NCBI RefSeq assembly: GCF_002845275.2
Contig: NZ_CP088149.1
Span: 969,501-1,033,500, forward strand
Origin: Pseudomonas sp. S06B 330
GTDB lineage: Bacteria > Pseudomonadota > Gammaproteobacteria > Pseudomonadales > Pseudomonadaceae
Direction: 5' to 3'
DNA length: 64,000 nucleotides
In this document: in pieces, positions 23,880 to 31,479 of the stretch
Layout of the letters: the number at the start of each line of letters is the position of its first letter
Position numbering within the stretch: position 1 is the first letter of the stretch
Notes under the pieces: generated by a model
Databases searched by the model: none
Told to the model about the DNA's origin: nothing
The model's input: the letters and a program-made list of their open reading frames with translations, nothing else
Translations under genes and position numbers: made by a program

Positions 23880-25121
23880 ATGAAGTTCAGGTTTATAGGC
23901 ACCAGCAACCTTGGCCGTCGACGTGTTCTGCGCGATGCCTTCGCCCTGGCAGTGGTGGCCTCGCCGCTGGCAAGTCTGGTAAAGGCGGCGGACGAGAACG
24001 TCGAAGAGGTGACCTTCGCCGCTGGCCCACGGCCGCTGGTGCAATACCCACAGAAGCGCCCGTTGACCTTGGTGACCACCCGCCCGCCGCATCTGGAAAC
24101 GCCGTTCTCGGTGTTCAACGAAGGGCCAATCACGCCGAATGACGCATTTTTTGTTCGTTACCATCTGGCCAACTTTCCTACCAGCATCGACCCGGACAGT
24201 TACCGGCTGACGGTCAAAGGTTCGGTCAACACATCACTGTCTCTGTCCCTGGCGGAGCTTAAAGCCCTCGCCGAGCCAATCGAGGTGGTGGCGGTAAATC
24301 AGTGTTCGGGCAACAGCCGTGGTTTCTCGATGCCTCGGGTGTTTGGTGCGCAGTTGGGCAATGGCTCAATGGGCAATGCACGCTGGGTAGGGGTGTCGGT
24401 CAAGACGATTCTGGAAAAGGCCGGGGTTAACGCCGAGGCCAAGCAGGTGACCTTTCGCGGGCTCGACAAGCCGGTGCTGGCGAGCACGCCGGAGTTCATC
24501 AAGGCGCTGGACATCAGCCATGCCATGGACGGTGAGCCGATGATTGCCTGGTCGATGAACGGCACTGACCTGCCATTTCTCAACGGTTACCCGATCCGTT
24601 TGGTGGTGCCCGGCTATTTCGGCACCTACTGGATCAAGCACCTGAGCGAGATCGAAGTGCTGGACCACACCTTTGACGGTTTCTTCATGGCCAAGGGGTA
24701 TCAGGTGCCGGACAACGAGTGCTTCTGTGTCGCACCTGGGACCACGGCGGCGAAAACACGGCCGATTTCCAAGTTGCCGGTGCGCAGTTTCATCACCAGC
24801 GTTAAACAGGGTCAGGTGTTGCCGCTGAACAAGAGCGTGTTGCTTAAGGGCATCGCGTTCGACGGGGGTGTTGGCGTCAACAAGGTGCAGGTGTCGATTG
24901 ACGGTGGTCAGCGTTGGCAAGACGCCACGCTTGGCGAGGACCTTGGGCGTTTCTCGTTCCGGGAGTGGACGCTGCCGATCACCTTTACCCACAACGGCGC
25001 CACGCAACTGATGGTGCGCGCCAGTAACAGTGCGGGCGAAACCCAGCCGCTGCGCGCCGACTGGAACCCCGGCGGCTACCGCCGTCACGTCGTTGAAACC
25101 ACCCACGTGACCGTCGCCTGA
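23880..25121 (+). CDS. Sulfite dehydrogenase, molybdopterin subunit (SorA-like)
   Basis: A 413-residue periplasmic sulfite-oxidase-family protein. It has a Tat-type signal (GRRRVLRDAFALAVVASPLAS), the Mo-ligand cysteine C142 in NQCSGNSRG, and a C-terminal Mo-co dimerisation domain (VSIDGGQRWQDATLG). It would oxidise sulfite to sulfate and pass electrons to the cytochrome encoded next. The start at 23880 follows GGGAGCGC; upstream in-frame codons lack a site. 10 bp separate it from the cytochrome gene, so they form a two-gene operon. Confidence 0.92.
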   Translation: MKFRFIGTSNLGRRRVLRDAFALAVVASPLASLVKAADENVEEVTFAAGPRPLVQYPQKRPLTLVTTRPPHLETPFSVFNEGPITPNDAFFVRYHLANFPTSIDPDSYRLTVKGSVNTSLSLSLAELKALAEPIEVVAVNQCSGNSRGFSMPRVFGAQLGNGSMGNARWVGVSVKTILEKAGVNAEAKQVTFRGLDKPVLASTPEFIKALDISHAMDGEPMIAWSMNGTDLPFLNGYPIRLVVPGYFGTYWIKHLSEIEVLDHTFDGFFMAKGYQVPDNECFCVAPGTTAAKTRPISKLPVRSFITSVKQGQVLPLNKSVLLKGIAFDGGVGVNKVQVSIDGGQRWQDATLGEDLGRFSFREWTLPITFTHNGATQLMVRASNSAGETQPLRADWNPGGYRRHVVETTHVTVA

Positions 25122-25131
25122 GGAGGCCTGT

Positions 25132-25770
25132 ATGACCCGCATGACGATGCTGCTGTGTGCATTTCAGCTGACCTGGATGGCCAGTGTGGAGGCTGCGCCC
25201 CTTACGATCACCTTGCCGCCGGAAACGGCGGCGTTCGAAGCCAATGACCTGCCAGGTTACGCGTTGGCCCAGCAAAAATGCTCCACCTGCCATTCTGCCG
25301 ACTACATCAACTTCCAACCGCCGGGCATGAGCCTGGCGCAGTGGACAGCCGAAGCGGGCAAGATGCAGAAGGTGTATGGCGCGCCGATCAGCGATCAGGA
25401 TGTGAGCGTGATCGGCGCCTACCTGGCGGTGACCTATGGCAGTGCCAAGGCCAGTGATGCTGATGTGCAGGCCGCTTCGTTCCCGCCAAAGGCGCAGGCC
25501 TCGGCGGCGCCTGCTGCAAAGGTCGATGCCATGGCCTTGCTGCAGAACAATGCCTGTCTGTCGTGTCACACGATTGAGCAAAAAGTGGTGGGCCCGGCGT
25601 ATCGCGACGTGGCGGCCAAGTACGCCAGTGATTCCCAGGCATTGGCCAAGGTGACGGCGAGCATTCGGCAGGGTGGCAGCGGTAAATGGGGGGCTGTGCC
25701 GATGCCACCGTTTACCCAGCTAAGCGCGGAAGATCTGCAGGCGATGGCCACGTTCATCTTGCAGCTGTAG
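25132..25770 (+). CDS. Di-haem cytochrome c, SorB-like with an extra c-domain
   Basis: 212 residues with a signal peptide ending near SVEAAP and two haem c sites: CSTCH (C50, C53, H54) and CLSCH (C142, C145, H146). The first domain resembles SorB of SorAB sulfite dehydrogenases. The second, after an Ala/Pro-rich linker (about 115-130), resembles a class I cytochrome c551 with an axial Met region (PMPPF). The fusion would let the subunit relay electrons directly towards the respiratory chain. Its stop codon TAG is the first part of a BIME repeat. Confidence 0.88.
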   Translation: MTRMTMLLCAFQLTWMASVEAAPLTITLPPETAAFEANDLPGYALAQQKCSTCHSADYINFQPPGMSLAQWTAEAGKMQKVYGAPISDQDVSVIGAYLAVTYGSAKASDADVQAASFPPKAQASAAPAAKVDAMALLQNNACLSCHTIEQKVVGPAYRDVAAKYASDSQALAKVTASIRQGGSGKWGAVPMPPFTQLSAEDLQAMATFILQL

Positions 25771-25904
25771 CCGCTGCCGAGGTACGAGGCTGCGATCGGC
25801 TGCAGGGCAGTCGTAACTCAGGCGCCGCGTTGGCCCTGACGATTCGCTGCGATCAGGTTTTGCGGCCGCTTCACGCCCGATCGCAGCCTCACGGCAGCGG
25901 CTAC
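25768..25904. repeat. BIME/REP inverted-repeat element, copy 1
   Basis: TAGCCGCTGCCG at the left and CGGCAGCGGCTA at the right, with inner inverted arms GGCTGCGATCGG / CCGATCGCAGCC. Its first bases provide the stop codon of the sorB-like gene. Confidence 0.85.
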
Positions 25905-25911
25905 AACACTA

Positions 25912-26271
25912 TCAGGCCCCGCCCCGAAAGCATGACACTCCCCAGGCTGTCAGCTTGATCGGTAGATGGTAGTGCTGGGCGGTATCGGCCACACCAAAGC
26001 GGTACACCAGTTCATCCAGAAACGGCACGGCCGGCAGCGTCAGCCCTTGGGCACGATAAAAATCGGCCACCTGCAGGCTCACTTCATACACGCCGACCGC
26101 ACACTGCGCTTTGCATTCGTCCAACTCCGGCAGCAGGCCATTGCCACCAATGCGGCCCTGGCAGATCAACTGCCGCTGGCCTGCCTCCAGACGTTCCAGG
26201 CGTACCTCCAGGCCTTCGGCAACCCGGCCGCTGGCGACGTCGACGATGTGGATGGAAATCCCGCCGTTCAT
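25912..26271 (-). CDS. Transthyretin-like protein, 5-hydroxyisourate hydrolase family, divergent
   Basis: 119 residues with the transthyretin-like fold: N-terminal ISIHIVDVASGRVAEG and C-terminal HYHLPIKLTAWGVSCFRGG. True 5-hydroxyisourate hydrolases end in the motif YRGS; here it is FRGGA, which removes the terminal Ser and the Tyr. It may be a weaker enzyme or one with another substrate. The start overlaps the end of the deaminase gene (ATGA), and with the permease it forms a purine-type cluster. Confidence 0.75.
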   Translation of the reverse strand: MNGGISIHIVDVASGRVAEGLEVRLERLEAGQRQLICQGRIGGNGLLPELDECKAQCAVGVYEVSLQVADFYRAQGLTLPAVPFLDELVYRFGVADTAQHYHLPIKLTAWGVSCFRGGA

Positions 26272-26777
26272 GACCAGAAGCCTTTGTGCGATTCGGCCGC
26301 TTCGTCTTCCAGCAGCGGGCCTACCACGTTGATTGTGCGCTGGCCTTTGGCGAAAACTTCACGGCAGGGCAGGGAGAAGGTCGGGTTCTCCGGATGGTCG
26401 CCAGTCAGGCCCAGCAGCGCATGCTCCGACAAGGCATAGACCACGCGGCCAATGCCGGTCCAGTACACCGCGCCAGCGCACATGCAGCACGGCTCGGCAC
26501 TGGTGTACAGGGTGCAGTCGGCCAGCTCTTGTGGTGAAAGTTTTTTGGCCGCCAGTGCTGCAGCCGCCAGTTCCGCATGCTGGGTTGGGTCGCCTTCAGG
26601 GGGCATGGAGTTGTTCCCGGCTTCGGCAATCACATTGCCGTCGCGGTCGGCGACCAAGGCCGCAAAAGGGTGACGGCCGCGCTCGCGGGCAGCGGTGGAC
26701 AGGGTAATGCTGCGGCGCAGCAACAGCAGGTCGAGCTCGGAAACGCCTGCGGGGATGAGCTGATTGAGGTTGGTCAT
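26268..26777 (-). CDS. Nucleoside/guanine deaminase of the CMP/dCMP deaminase fold
   Basis: 169 residues with the zinc site of cytidine-deaminase-fold enzymes: H67-A-E69 and PCCMC (C97, C100). The layout is close to guanine deaminase GuaD and other purine base deaminases rather than to TadA. It hydrolytically removes an amino group from a base or nucleoside. Upstream by 31 bp is an NCS2 permease, downstream the TTR-like gene, pointing to purine uptake and breakdown. Confidence 0.82.
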   Translation of the reverse strand: MTNLNQLIPAGVSELDLLLLRRSITLSTAARERGRHPFAALVADRDGNVIAEAGNNSMPPEGDPTQHAELAAAALAAKKLSPQELADCTLYTSAEPCCMCAGAVYWTGIGRVVYALSEHALLGLTGDHPENPTFSLPCREVFAKGQRTINVVGPLLEDEAAESHKGFWS

Positions 26778-26808
26778 CGGTAACTCCTTGGCAGTCTAAA
26801 GGGGTCTA

Positions 26809-28149
26809 TCAGTCCGTCACTTCCACGGCATCGGCGCTGACGTCGGCGGTGGATTTCTTGTCGTTGTTGAGCAGTACGTTGAGCACGATGGCGGTGATCG
26901 CACCGAGGAAGATGCCGCTCTCAAGGATCAGCTTGAGCGTGCCGTTGGCGTGTTCGAACAGGGCAGGGAAGGACATCGGCAGCACGCCGACGCTCACCGA
27001 AACCGCGACGATGATGCCGTTGCGGGTGCCTTCGAACTGCACGCGCGACAACTCTTGAATACCGGCGACGGTGGTCATGCCGAACATGACGATTGCGCAA
27101 CCGCCGAGCACCGGGGTAGGGACGGCGGCAATCAGGGCGCCGAGTTTGGGGAACAAGCCCATCAGCACCATGATCGCGCCGGCCGCGGCGACCACGAAGC
27201 GGCTCTTGACGTTGGAGAGCGCGATCAAACCTGTGTTCTGGGTAAAGGCGTTGTAGGGAAAGCTGTTGAACAAGCCGCCGAGCATGGTCGACAGGCCATC
27301 GGCGCGGAAGGCATTGCCCAGCGTCTGTTGGGTGGTCGGCTTGCCGGTCAGCTTGCCGATGGCCAGGCAGTTGCCGGTGGTCTCGGCCATGATCACCAGC
27401 ATTGCCAGGGTCATGATCAAGATGGGCATTAACGAGAACTCGGGCGCGCCAAAGGCCATCGGCGGGCTCAGTTCGAACCAGGCTGCATCGCCTACTCGGC
27501 TGAAGTTGGTCATGCCGAAAGCGGCGGCGATCAAGCTGCCGGCGAACAAACCGATGAGCACGCTGAGGTTGCCGATAAAGCCGGAAAACTTGGCGTAGAT
27601 CACCAGGGTGATGGCCACGGTTACCAGGCCCAGCAGCAAGTTGGCGGGGTTGCCGAAGTCCTCGGCGCCAGGGTTACCGCCCCCCAGCCAAATTGCCGCG
27701 GCGGGCATCAACGAGATACCGATGATGGTGATCAGGCTGCCGATCACCACGGGTGGGAAGAAGCGCAGCAGGCGACTGAAGATCGGCGCCAGGGCAATGG
27801 TGATAAAGCCTGCGGCGATCACCGCCCCGAAGATCTGACTGAGGCCGAACTCCTTGCCGATCATGATCATTGGCGCCAGTGCGATGAACGAACAGCCCTG
27901 GATCATCGGCAGGCGCGCGCCGAACTTCCAGAAGCCGATGGTCTGAATCAGCGTCGCGATACCGGAGGTCAACAGGTTGGCATTGATCAGCAGAATCACC
28001 TGCGCCGAGCTCAGCCCCAAGGCACTGCCGAGAATCAACGGTACTGCCACCGCGCCGGCGTACATCACCAGCACATGTTGTAGACCAAAGGTGAACAACT
28101 GGCGCAGGGGCAAGACTTCGTCCACTGGATGAACCCGATTTGTGCTCAT
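26809..28149 (-). CDS. NCS2 (nucleobase:cation symporter-2) purine permease
   Basis: A 446-residue membrane protein with 14 predicted segments and the family signatures: the QH motif (FGLQHVLVMYAG), the central MAETTGNCLAIG segment and the following NAFTQNTGLIALSNVKSR. The Q/T pattern NTGLI after the TM10 region is typical of urate/xanthine transporters. It imports a purine base with protons across the inner membrane. First gene of the minus-strand purine operon and divergent from a LysR regulator, the usual arrangement for local control. Confidence 0.92.
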   Translation of the reverse strand: MSTNRVHPVDEVLPLRQLFTFGLQHVLVMYAGAVAVPLILGSALGLSSAQVILLINANLLTSGIATLIQTIGFWKFGARLPMIQGCSFIALAPMIMIGKEFGLSQIFGAVIAAGFITIALAPIFSRLLRFFPPVVIGSLITIIGISLMPAAAIWLGGGNPGAEDFGNPANLLLGLVTVAITLVIYAKFSGFIGNLSVLIGLFAGSLIAAAFGMTNFSRVGDAAWFELSPPMAFGAPEFSLMPILIMTLAMLVIMAETTGNCLAIGKLTGKPTTQQTLGNAFRADGLSTMLGGLFNSFPYNAFTQNTGLIALSNVKSRFVVAAAGAIMVLMGLFPKLGALIAAVPTPVLGGCAIVMFGMTTVAGIQELSRVQFEGTRNGIIVAVSVSVGVLPMSFPALFEHANGTLKLILESGIFLGAITAIVLNVLLNNDKKSTADVSADAVEVTD

Positions 28150-28362
28150 GTCCTATGTCTCCTGAGGGTGCAGCTTTATTGTTGTTGGGGCGTGCGGGCA
28201 GGAACTACTGACGTCGTGGCTATAGTTGAACGCCGAGGGCGATGAGACAAGTTAGTAACCATCGACTGGGTCGATGGAAGAGGCCCTTGCATAAGGACTT
28301 GGCCAACGGCAGGATCACCGGGGCGGCAGGCATTTTCACTTTCGGCTTAAGGAGCGGGCACT

Positions 28363-29277
28363 TTGCGCTTTTCACTGGACCAGTTGCTGATGTTTGTCGA
28401 GGCGGTAAAAAGCGGTTCGTTCTCAGCTGCCGGGCGCAAGTTGGGCAAGACGCAGTCAACGATCAGTGCCGCCATTGCCAACCTGGAAGCCGACCTTGGC
28501 GTCGAACTGTTCGACCGGGCCAGCCGCAGTCCGACGCTGACCGCCAGTGGCTACAAGATGTTGGTGCAGGCCGAGGCTATTCTTGAGCGCTGCCTGACGC
28601 TGGAGGCGCATGCGGATTGTTTGTCTGACAGCGTCGAGCCCAGCCTGACCTTGGCGATTGAAACGCCCTTTGGCCCCCTCATGCCGGTACTCAAAGCGTT
28701 TGAGCAGACCTTTCCCTATGTGGACTTGATCGTCCGTCACCCGGTTCATGGTGACGTTAGCGAATTGGTGGCCAGGGGTGAGGCAGTGCTGGGGGTGGCG
28801 TTCTCCCAGCCTGGATACTCCAAGGAACTGGCGTTTCAGCAGTTGGGCAAGCTGATCATGCTGCACGTCTGCCACGCCAGGCACCCGCTGGCGCAGAAAG
28901 CCCAGGTGACCTTTGACGACCTGCATGTGCATCGACGCTTGGCCTTCAGCGCGCATGCCAGTAAGTTGCCCAGCAGTGAATACCTGCGTTCGACCCAGAC
29001 CTGGCAGGCGGAAAGCTACCTGGCGTTACTGGAAATGGTCCGTGCTGGTCTTGGCTGGGCCACCTTGCCTCAACAGTTGATTCAGAATGAACTGGCCCGA
29101 GGGGAGTTGGTGGAGCTGCAATTGTCGGCTTATCCGTTTACCGATTGGCACGTTGGTGTCGACTTGCTATGGACCCGGCAACGTCCGCTGGACAAAGCGC
29201 AGCGCTGGCTGAAGGAACGGTTGCAGGGCAACAAGGTGTTTGAGCTGGATCGCAATGGGCAGGCGACGACGCTTTGA
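28363..29277 (+). CDS. LysR-family transcriptional regulator
   Basis: 304 residues: N-terminal winged helix (FVEAVKSGSFSAAGRKLGKTQSTISAAIANLEADLGVELFDR) and a periplasmic-binding-like effector domain. The start is TTG (28363) with AAGGAG eight bases upstream. It is transcribed divergently from the NCS2 permease with about 210 bp between them, so it probably controls that operon in response to a purine or related metabolite; the ligand is not inferable. Confidence 0.9.
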   Translation: MRFSLDQLLMFVEAVKSGSFSAAGRKLGKTQSTISAAIANLEADLGVELFDRASRSPTLTASGYKMLVQAEAILERCLTLEAHADCLSDSVEPSLTLAIETPFGPLMPVLKAFEQTFPYVDLIVRHPVHGDVSELVARGEAVLGVAFSQPGYSKELAFQQLGKLIMLHVCHARHPLAQKAQVTFDDLHVHRRLAFSAHASKLPSSEYLRSTQTWQAESYLALLEMVRAGLGWATLPQQLIQNELARGELVELQLSAYPFTDWHVGVDLLWTRQRPLDKAQRWLKERLQGNKVFELDRNGQATTL

Positions 29278-29287
29278 ACCCACCTGG

Positions 29288-29400
29288 TAGCCGCTGCCGC
29301 CAGGCTGCGATCGGCTGCGCAGCAGTCGTCATCTGCTACCGAGATGGGGCGGAACGGCGGCCGCTTCGCGCCCGATCGCAGCCTGGCGGCAGCGGCTACG
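29288..29400. repeat. BIME/REP inverted-repeat element, copy 2
   Basis: TAGCCGCTGCCG ... CGGCAGCGGCTA with inner arms GGCTGCGATCGG / CCCGATCGCAGCC. It is shorter than the other copies (113 bp) and lies between the convergent LysR and TatD genes. Confidence 0.85.
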
Positions 29401-29421
29401 GTTGGTGTGGCAGTCTGTGAG

Positions 29422-30198
29422 CTACCACCCAAACACCTCACACGCATTATGCGTACTCACCTCAGCCAACCGTTCCACCTCGATCCCGATCACCTGCGCC
29501 AGCGCCTGGGCAATCTGCGGCAGATGCTCAGGGCTGTTACGCACCCCCGCAAACATCGCCGGGGCCATGTCCGGGGCATCGGTTTCCAGCACCAGGCTGT
29601 CCAATGGCAACTGCGGCAGCACTTTGTGCAAACGCAGTGCCTGTGGCCAGGTGGCCGCACCGCCAAGGCCCAGCTTGAAACCGAGCTTGTGGTACTCGCG
29701 GGCTTCTTCATAGCTGCCCGCGAACGCATGGATGATGCCGCCGCGTTGCAGTTTGAAGCGTTTGAGTGTGGCAATCACCGCCGCATGGCTGCGCCGCACG
29801 TGCAGCAGGGCAGGCAGGTTGAAGTCGACGGCCAGTTGCAGTTGCGCTTCGAACAGCTGTTGCTGGCGCTCGCGGTCGAGCTCGGGCAGGTAGTAGTCCA
29901 GGCCAAATTCACCCACAGCGCACAACTGGCGTTCGCCGCGCAGGCGGCTCAACCAGTCACCCAGTTCCCGCACATGCTCCGCGCGATGCTGATCGAGGTA
30001 AACCGGGTGCAGGCCGAATGCGGCGTACAACTGCGGATCGCTGCACACCAAATCCCACACCCGCTGCCAGTTGTCCTGACACACGCCCAACACCACCATG
30101 CGTTCGACACCCGCAGCCCGTGCGTTGGCCAGCAAGGCCGAGCGGTCGGGGTCGAAATCTGGAAAGTCCAGATGGGTGTGGGTATCGATCAGGCGCAT
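29422..30198 (-). CDS. TatD-family metal-dependent hydrolase (DNase)
   Basis: 258 residues with the TatD metal ligands: THTHLDF at the N-terminus, E in GEFGLDYY, H in ALLHVRRSH, H in IIHAFAGS and D in LETDAPDM. TatD enzymes are Mg-dependent 3'-5' exonucleases linked to DNA repair and turnover. It starts 2 bp after the fruR stop region and is probably co-transcribed with fruR, a conserved Pseudomonas arrangement. Confidence 0.9.
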   Translation of the reverse strand: MRLIDTHTHLDFPDFDPDRSALLANARAAGVERMVVLGVCQDNWQRVWDLVCSDPQLYAAFGLHPVYLDQHRAEHVRELGDWLSRLRGERQLCAVGEFGLDYYLPELDRERQQQLFEAQLQLAVDFNLPALLHVRRSHAAVIATLKRFKLQRGGIIHAFAGSYEEAREYHKLGFKLGLGGAATWPQALRLHKVLPQLPLDSLVLETDAPDMAPAMFAGVRNSPEHLPQIAQALAQVIGIEVERLAEVSTHNACEVFGW

Positions 30199-30200
30199 GT

Positions 30201-31196
30201 TCAGGCCTTGCTGATCCGCTGTTTGAAGGTTCGACCTACGGCATGTACACCGGGTTCGTAGTGCTTTTCTTCAACGGCAGCCAGGGCCAGCTTCAAGGCG
30301 GTTTCGGCCATCACCCCATGCTGCTGGGCCATGGCGTTGACCGGCAGCGGCAGGAAGTCGAGCAACTGGTTGTCTCCAAAGGTGCCCAGGCGCAGGCTGC
30401 GTGAGTCGGCCGGGCGCGCCTGGAGCACATCGAACACCCCTTGCAACAGCACATACGAGGTGGTGACCAAGGCATCAGGCAGGCCACCGATGTCGGCGAT
30501 CAGTTCGTTCATCAGGCGCTGGCCGCATTCGCGACTGAAGGCTTCGCCCTGGTAGCGGCTGATCTTGCCGCTGAACCCTTGCAAGGCTTCGTCGAAACCA
30601 CCGGCACGGGCCTGGCTGACGCTCAGCTCCGGGCGCGCACCGATCAGGGCGATGTGCTGGGGCGCGCTGTCGAGCAGGCTGCGGGTCAGCTGCAGGCTGG
30701 CGTTGCGGTCGTCGCTGACCACTGAGCAGAAATGCGCCGGGTCCAGGCTACGGTCGATGGCGATGACCGGTAGGCCTTTGGCTTGCAACTGGCGATAGCT
30801 GTCATCACCGGCCGGCAAGCAACTGGCGACAAACAGCGCATCGCAACGGCGGGCGCGAAACAGCTGTTGCAGCTGGCGCTCGCTCTCGGGCTGGTCGTCG
30901 CTGCTGGCAATCAGCAGTTGGTAGCCTTTGGCCCGGGCGCCTTGTTCCAGTTGTTTGGCGATGCGTGCGTAGCTGGGGTTTTCCAGGTCCGGGAGAATGA
31001 ACCCCAGGGTCTTGGTGTGTCGGCTACGCAGGCCGGCGGCCTGCGGGTTGGGGGTGAAGCCATGGGCTTCGACCACCGCACGCACACGTTCCACCGTGCT
31101 GCTGCTGATGCGTTGCTGTTCGGCCTTGCCATTGATGACATAGCTGGCAGTGGTCACGGACACACCGGCCAGACGGGCGATATCGCTGAGTTTCAC
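30201..31196 (-). CDS. fruR: Fructose repressor FruR (Cra-like, LacI family)
   Basis: 331 residues. The LacI-type helix-turn-helix starts the protein (KLSDIARLAGVSVTTASYVINGKAE) and is followed by a hinge and a sugar-binding core. In Pseudomonas FruR represses the divergent fruBKA operon and is released by fructose 1-phosphate. The start is GTG with AAGGAATTT upstream. An operator-like sequence lies in the 283-bp divergent region. Confidence 0.93.
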   Translation of the reverse strand: MKLSDIARLAGVSVTTASYVINGKAEQQRISSSTVERVRAVVEAHGFTPNPQAAGLRSRHTKTLGFILPDLENPSYARIAKQLEQGARAKGYQLLIASSDDQPESERQLQQLFRARRCDALFVASCLPAGDDSYRQLQAKGLPVIAIDRSLDPAHFCSVVSDDRNASLQLTRSLLDSAPQHIALIGARPELSVSQARAGGFDEALQGFSGKISRYQGEAFSRECGQRLMNELIADIGGLPDALVTTSYVLLQGVFDVLQARPADSRSLRLGTFGDNQLLDFLPLPVNAMAQQHGVMAETALKLALAAVEEKHYEPGVHAVGRTFKQRISKA

Positions 31197-31352
31197 CGCA
31201 AATTCCTTGTTATACCGCGGCTGCTTGCGCAGCCTGACCGGGAATTGTCGCCGATCCAGGGATCAAGGCGCAGACGACCATTGTCGCAATTGTCCGACAA
31301 GATGGGGCTTCATTGATCGAAGATTATCGAGTAACGTGCTCACAATTCCAGA

Positions 31353-31364
31353 TTAATCGTTTCA
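31353..31364 (+). promoter_or_regulatory. Putative FruR operator
   Basis: TTAATCGTTTCA differs by one base from the FruR site I know for P. putida (TTAAACGTTTCA). It lies 116 bp before the fruB start and about 155 bp before fruR, in the right place to repress fruBKA. Confidence 0.65.
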
Positions 31365-31479
31365 GCAGGCGACTTTTCTGCCCTACCAACGCCTGCCGAG
31401 GGCTGCTAGCAACTGGCCCTATGTTGAAAAATTCACAACAATACCTCAGCACCCGCCTGGTGCTGCAAAGGAGAAGGTC

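Noticed and set aside
24366-25142. 258-codon open frame on the minus strand
   Set aside because: Antisense to the sulfite dehydrogenase gene; no ribosome site and His/Arg-rich translation typical of shadows.
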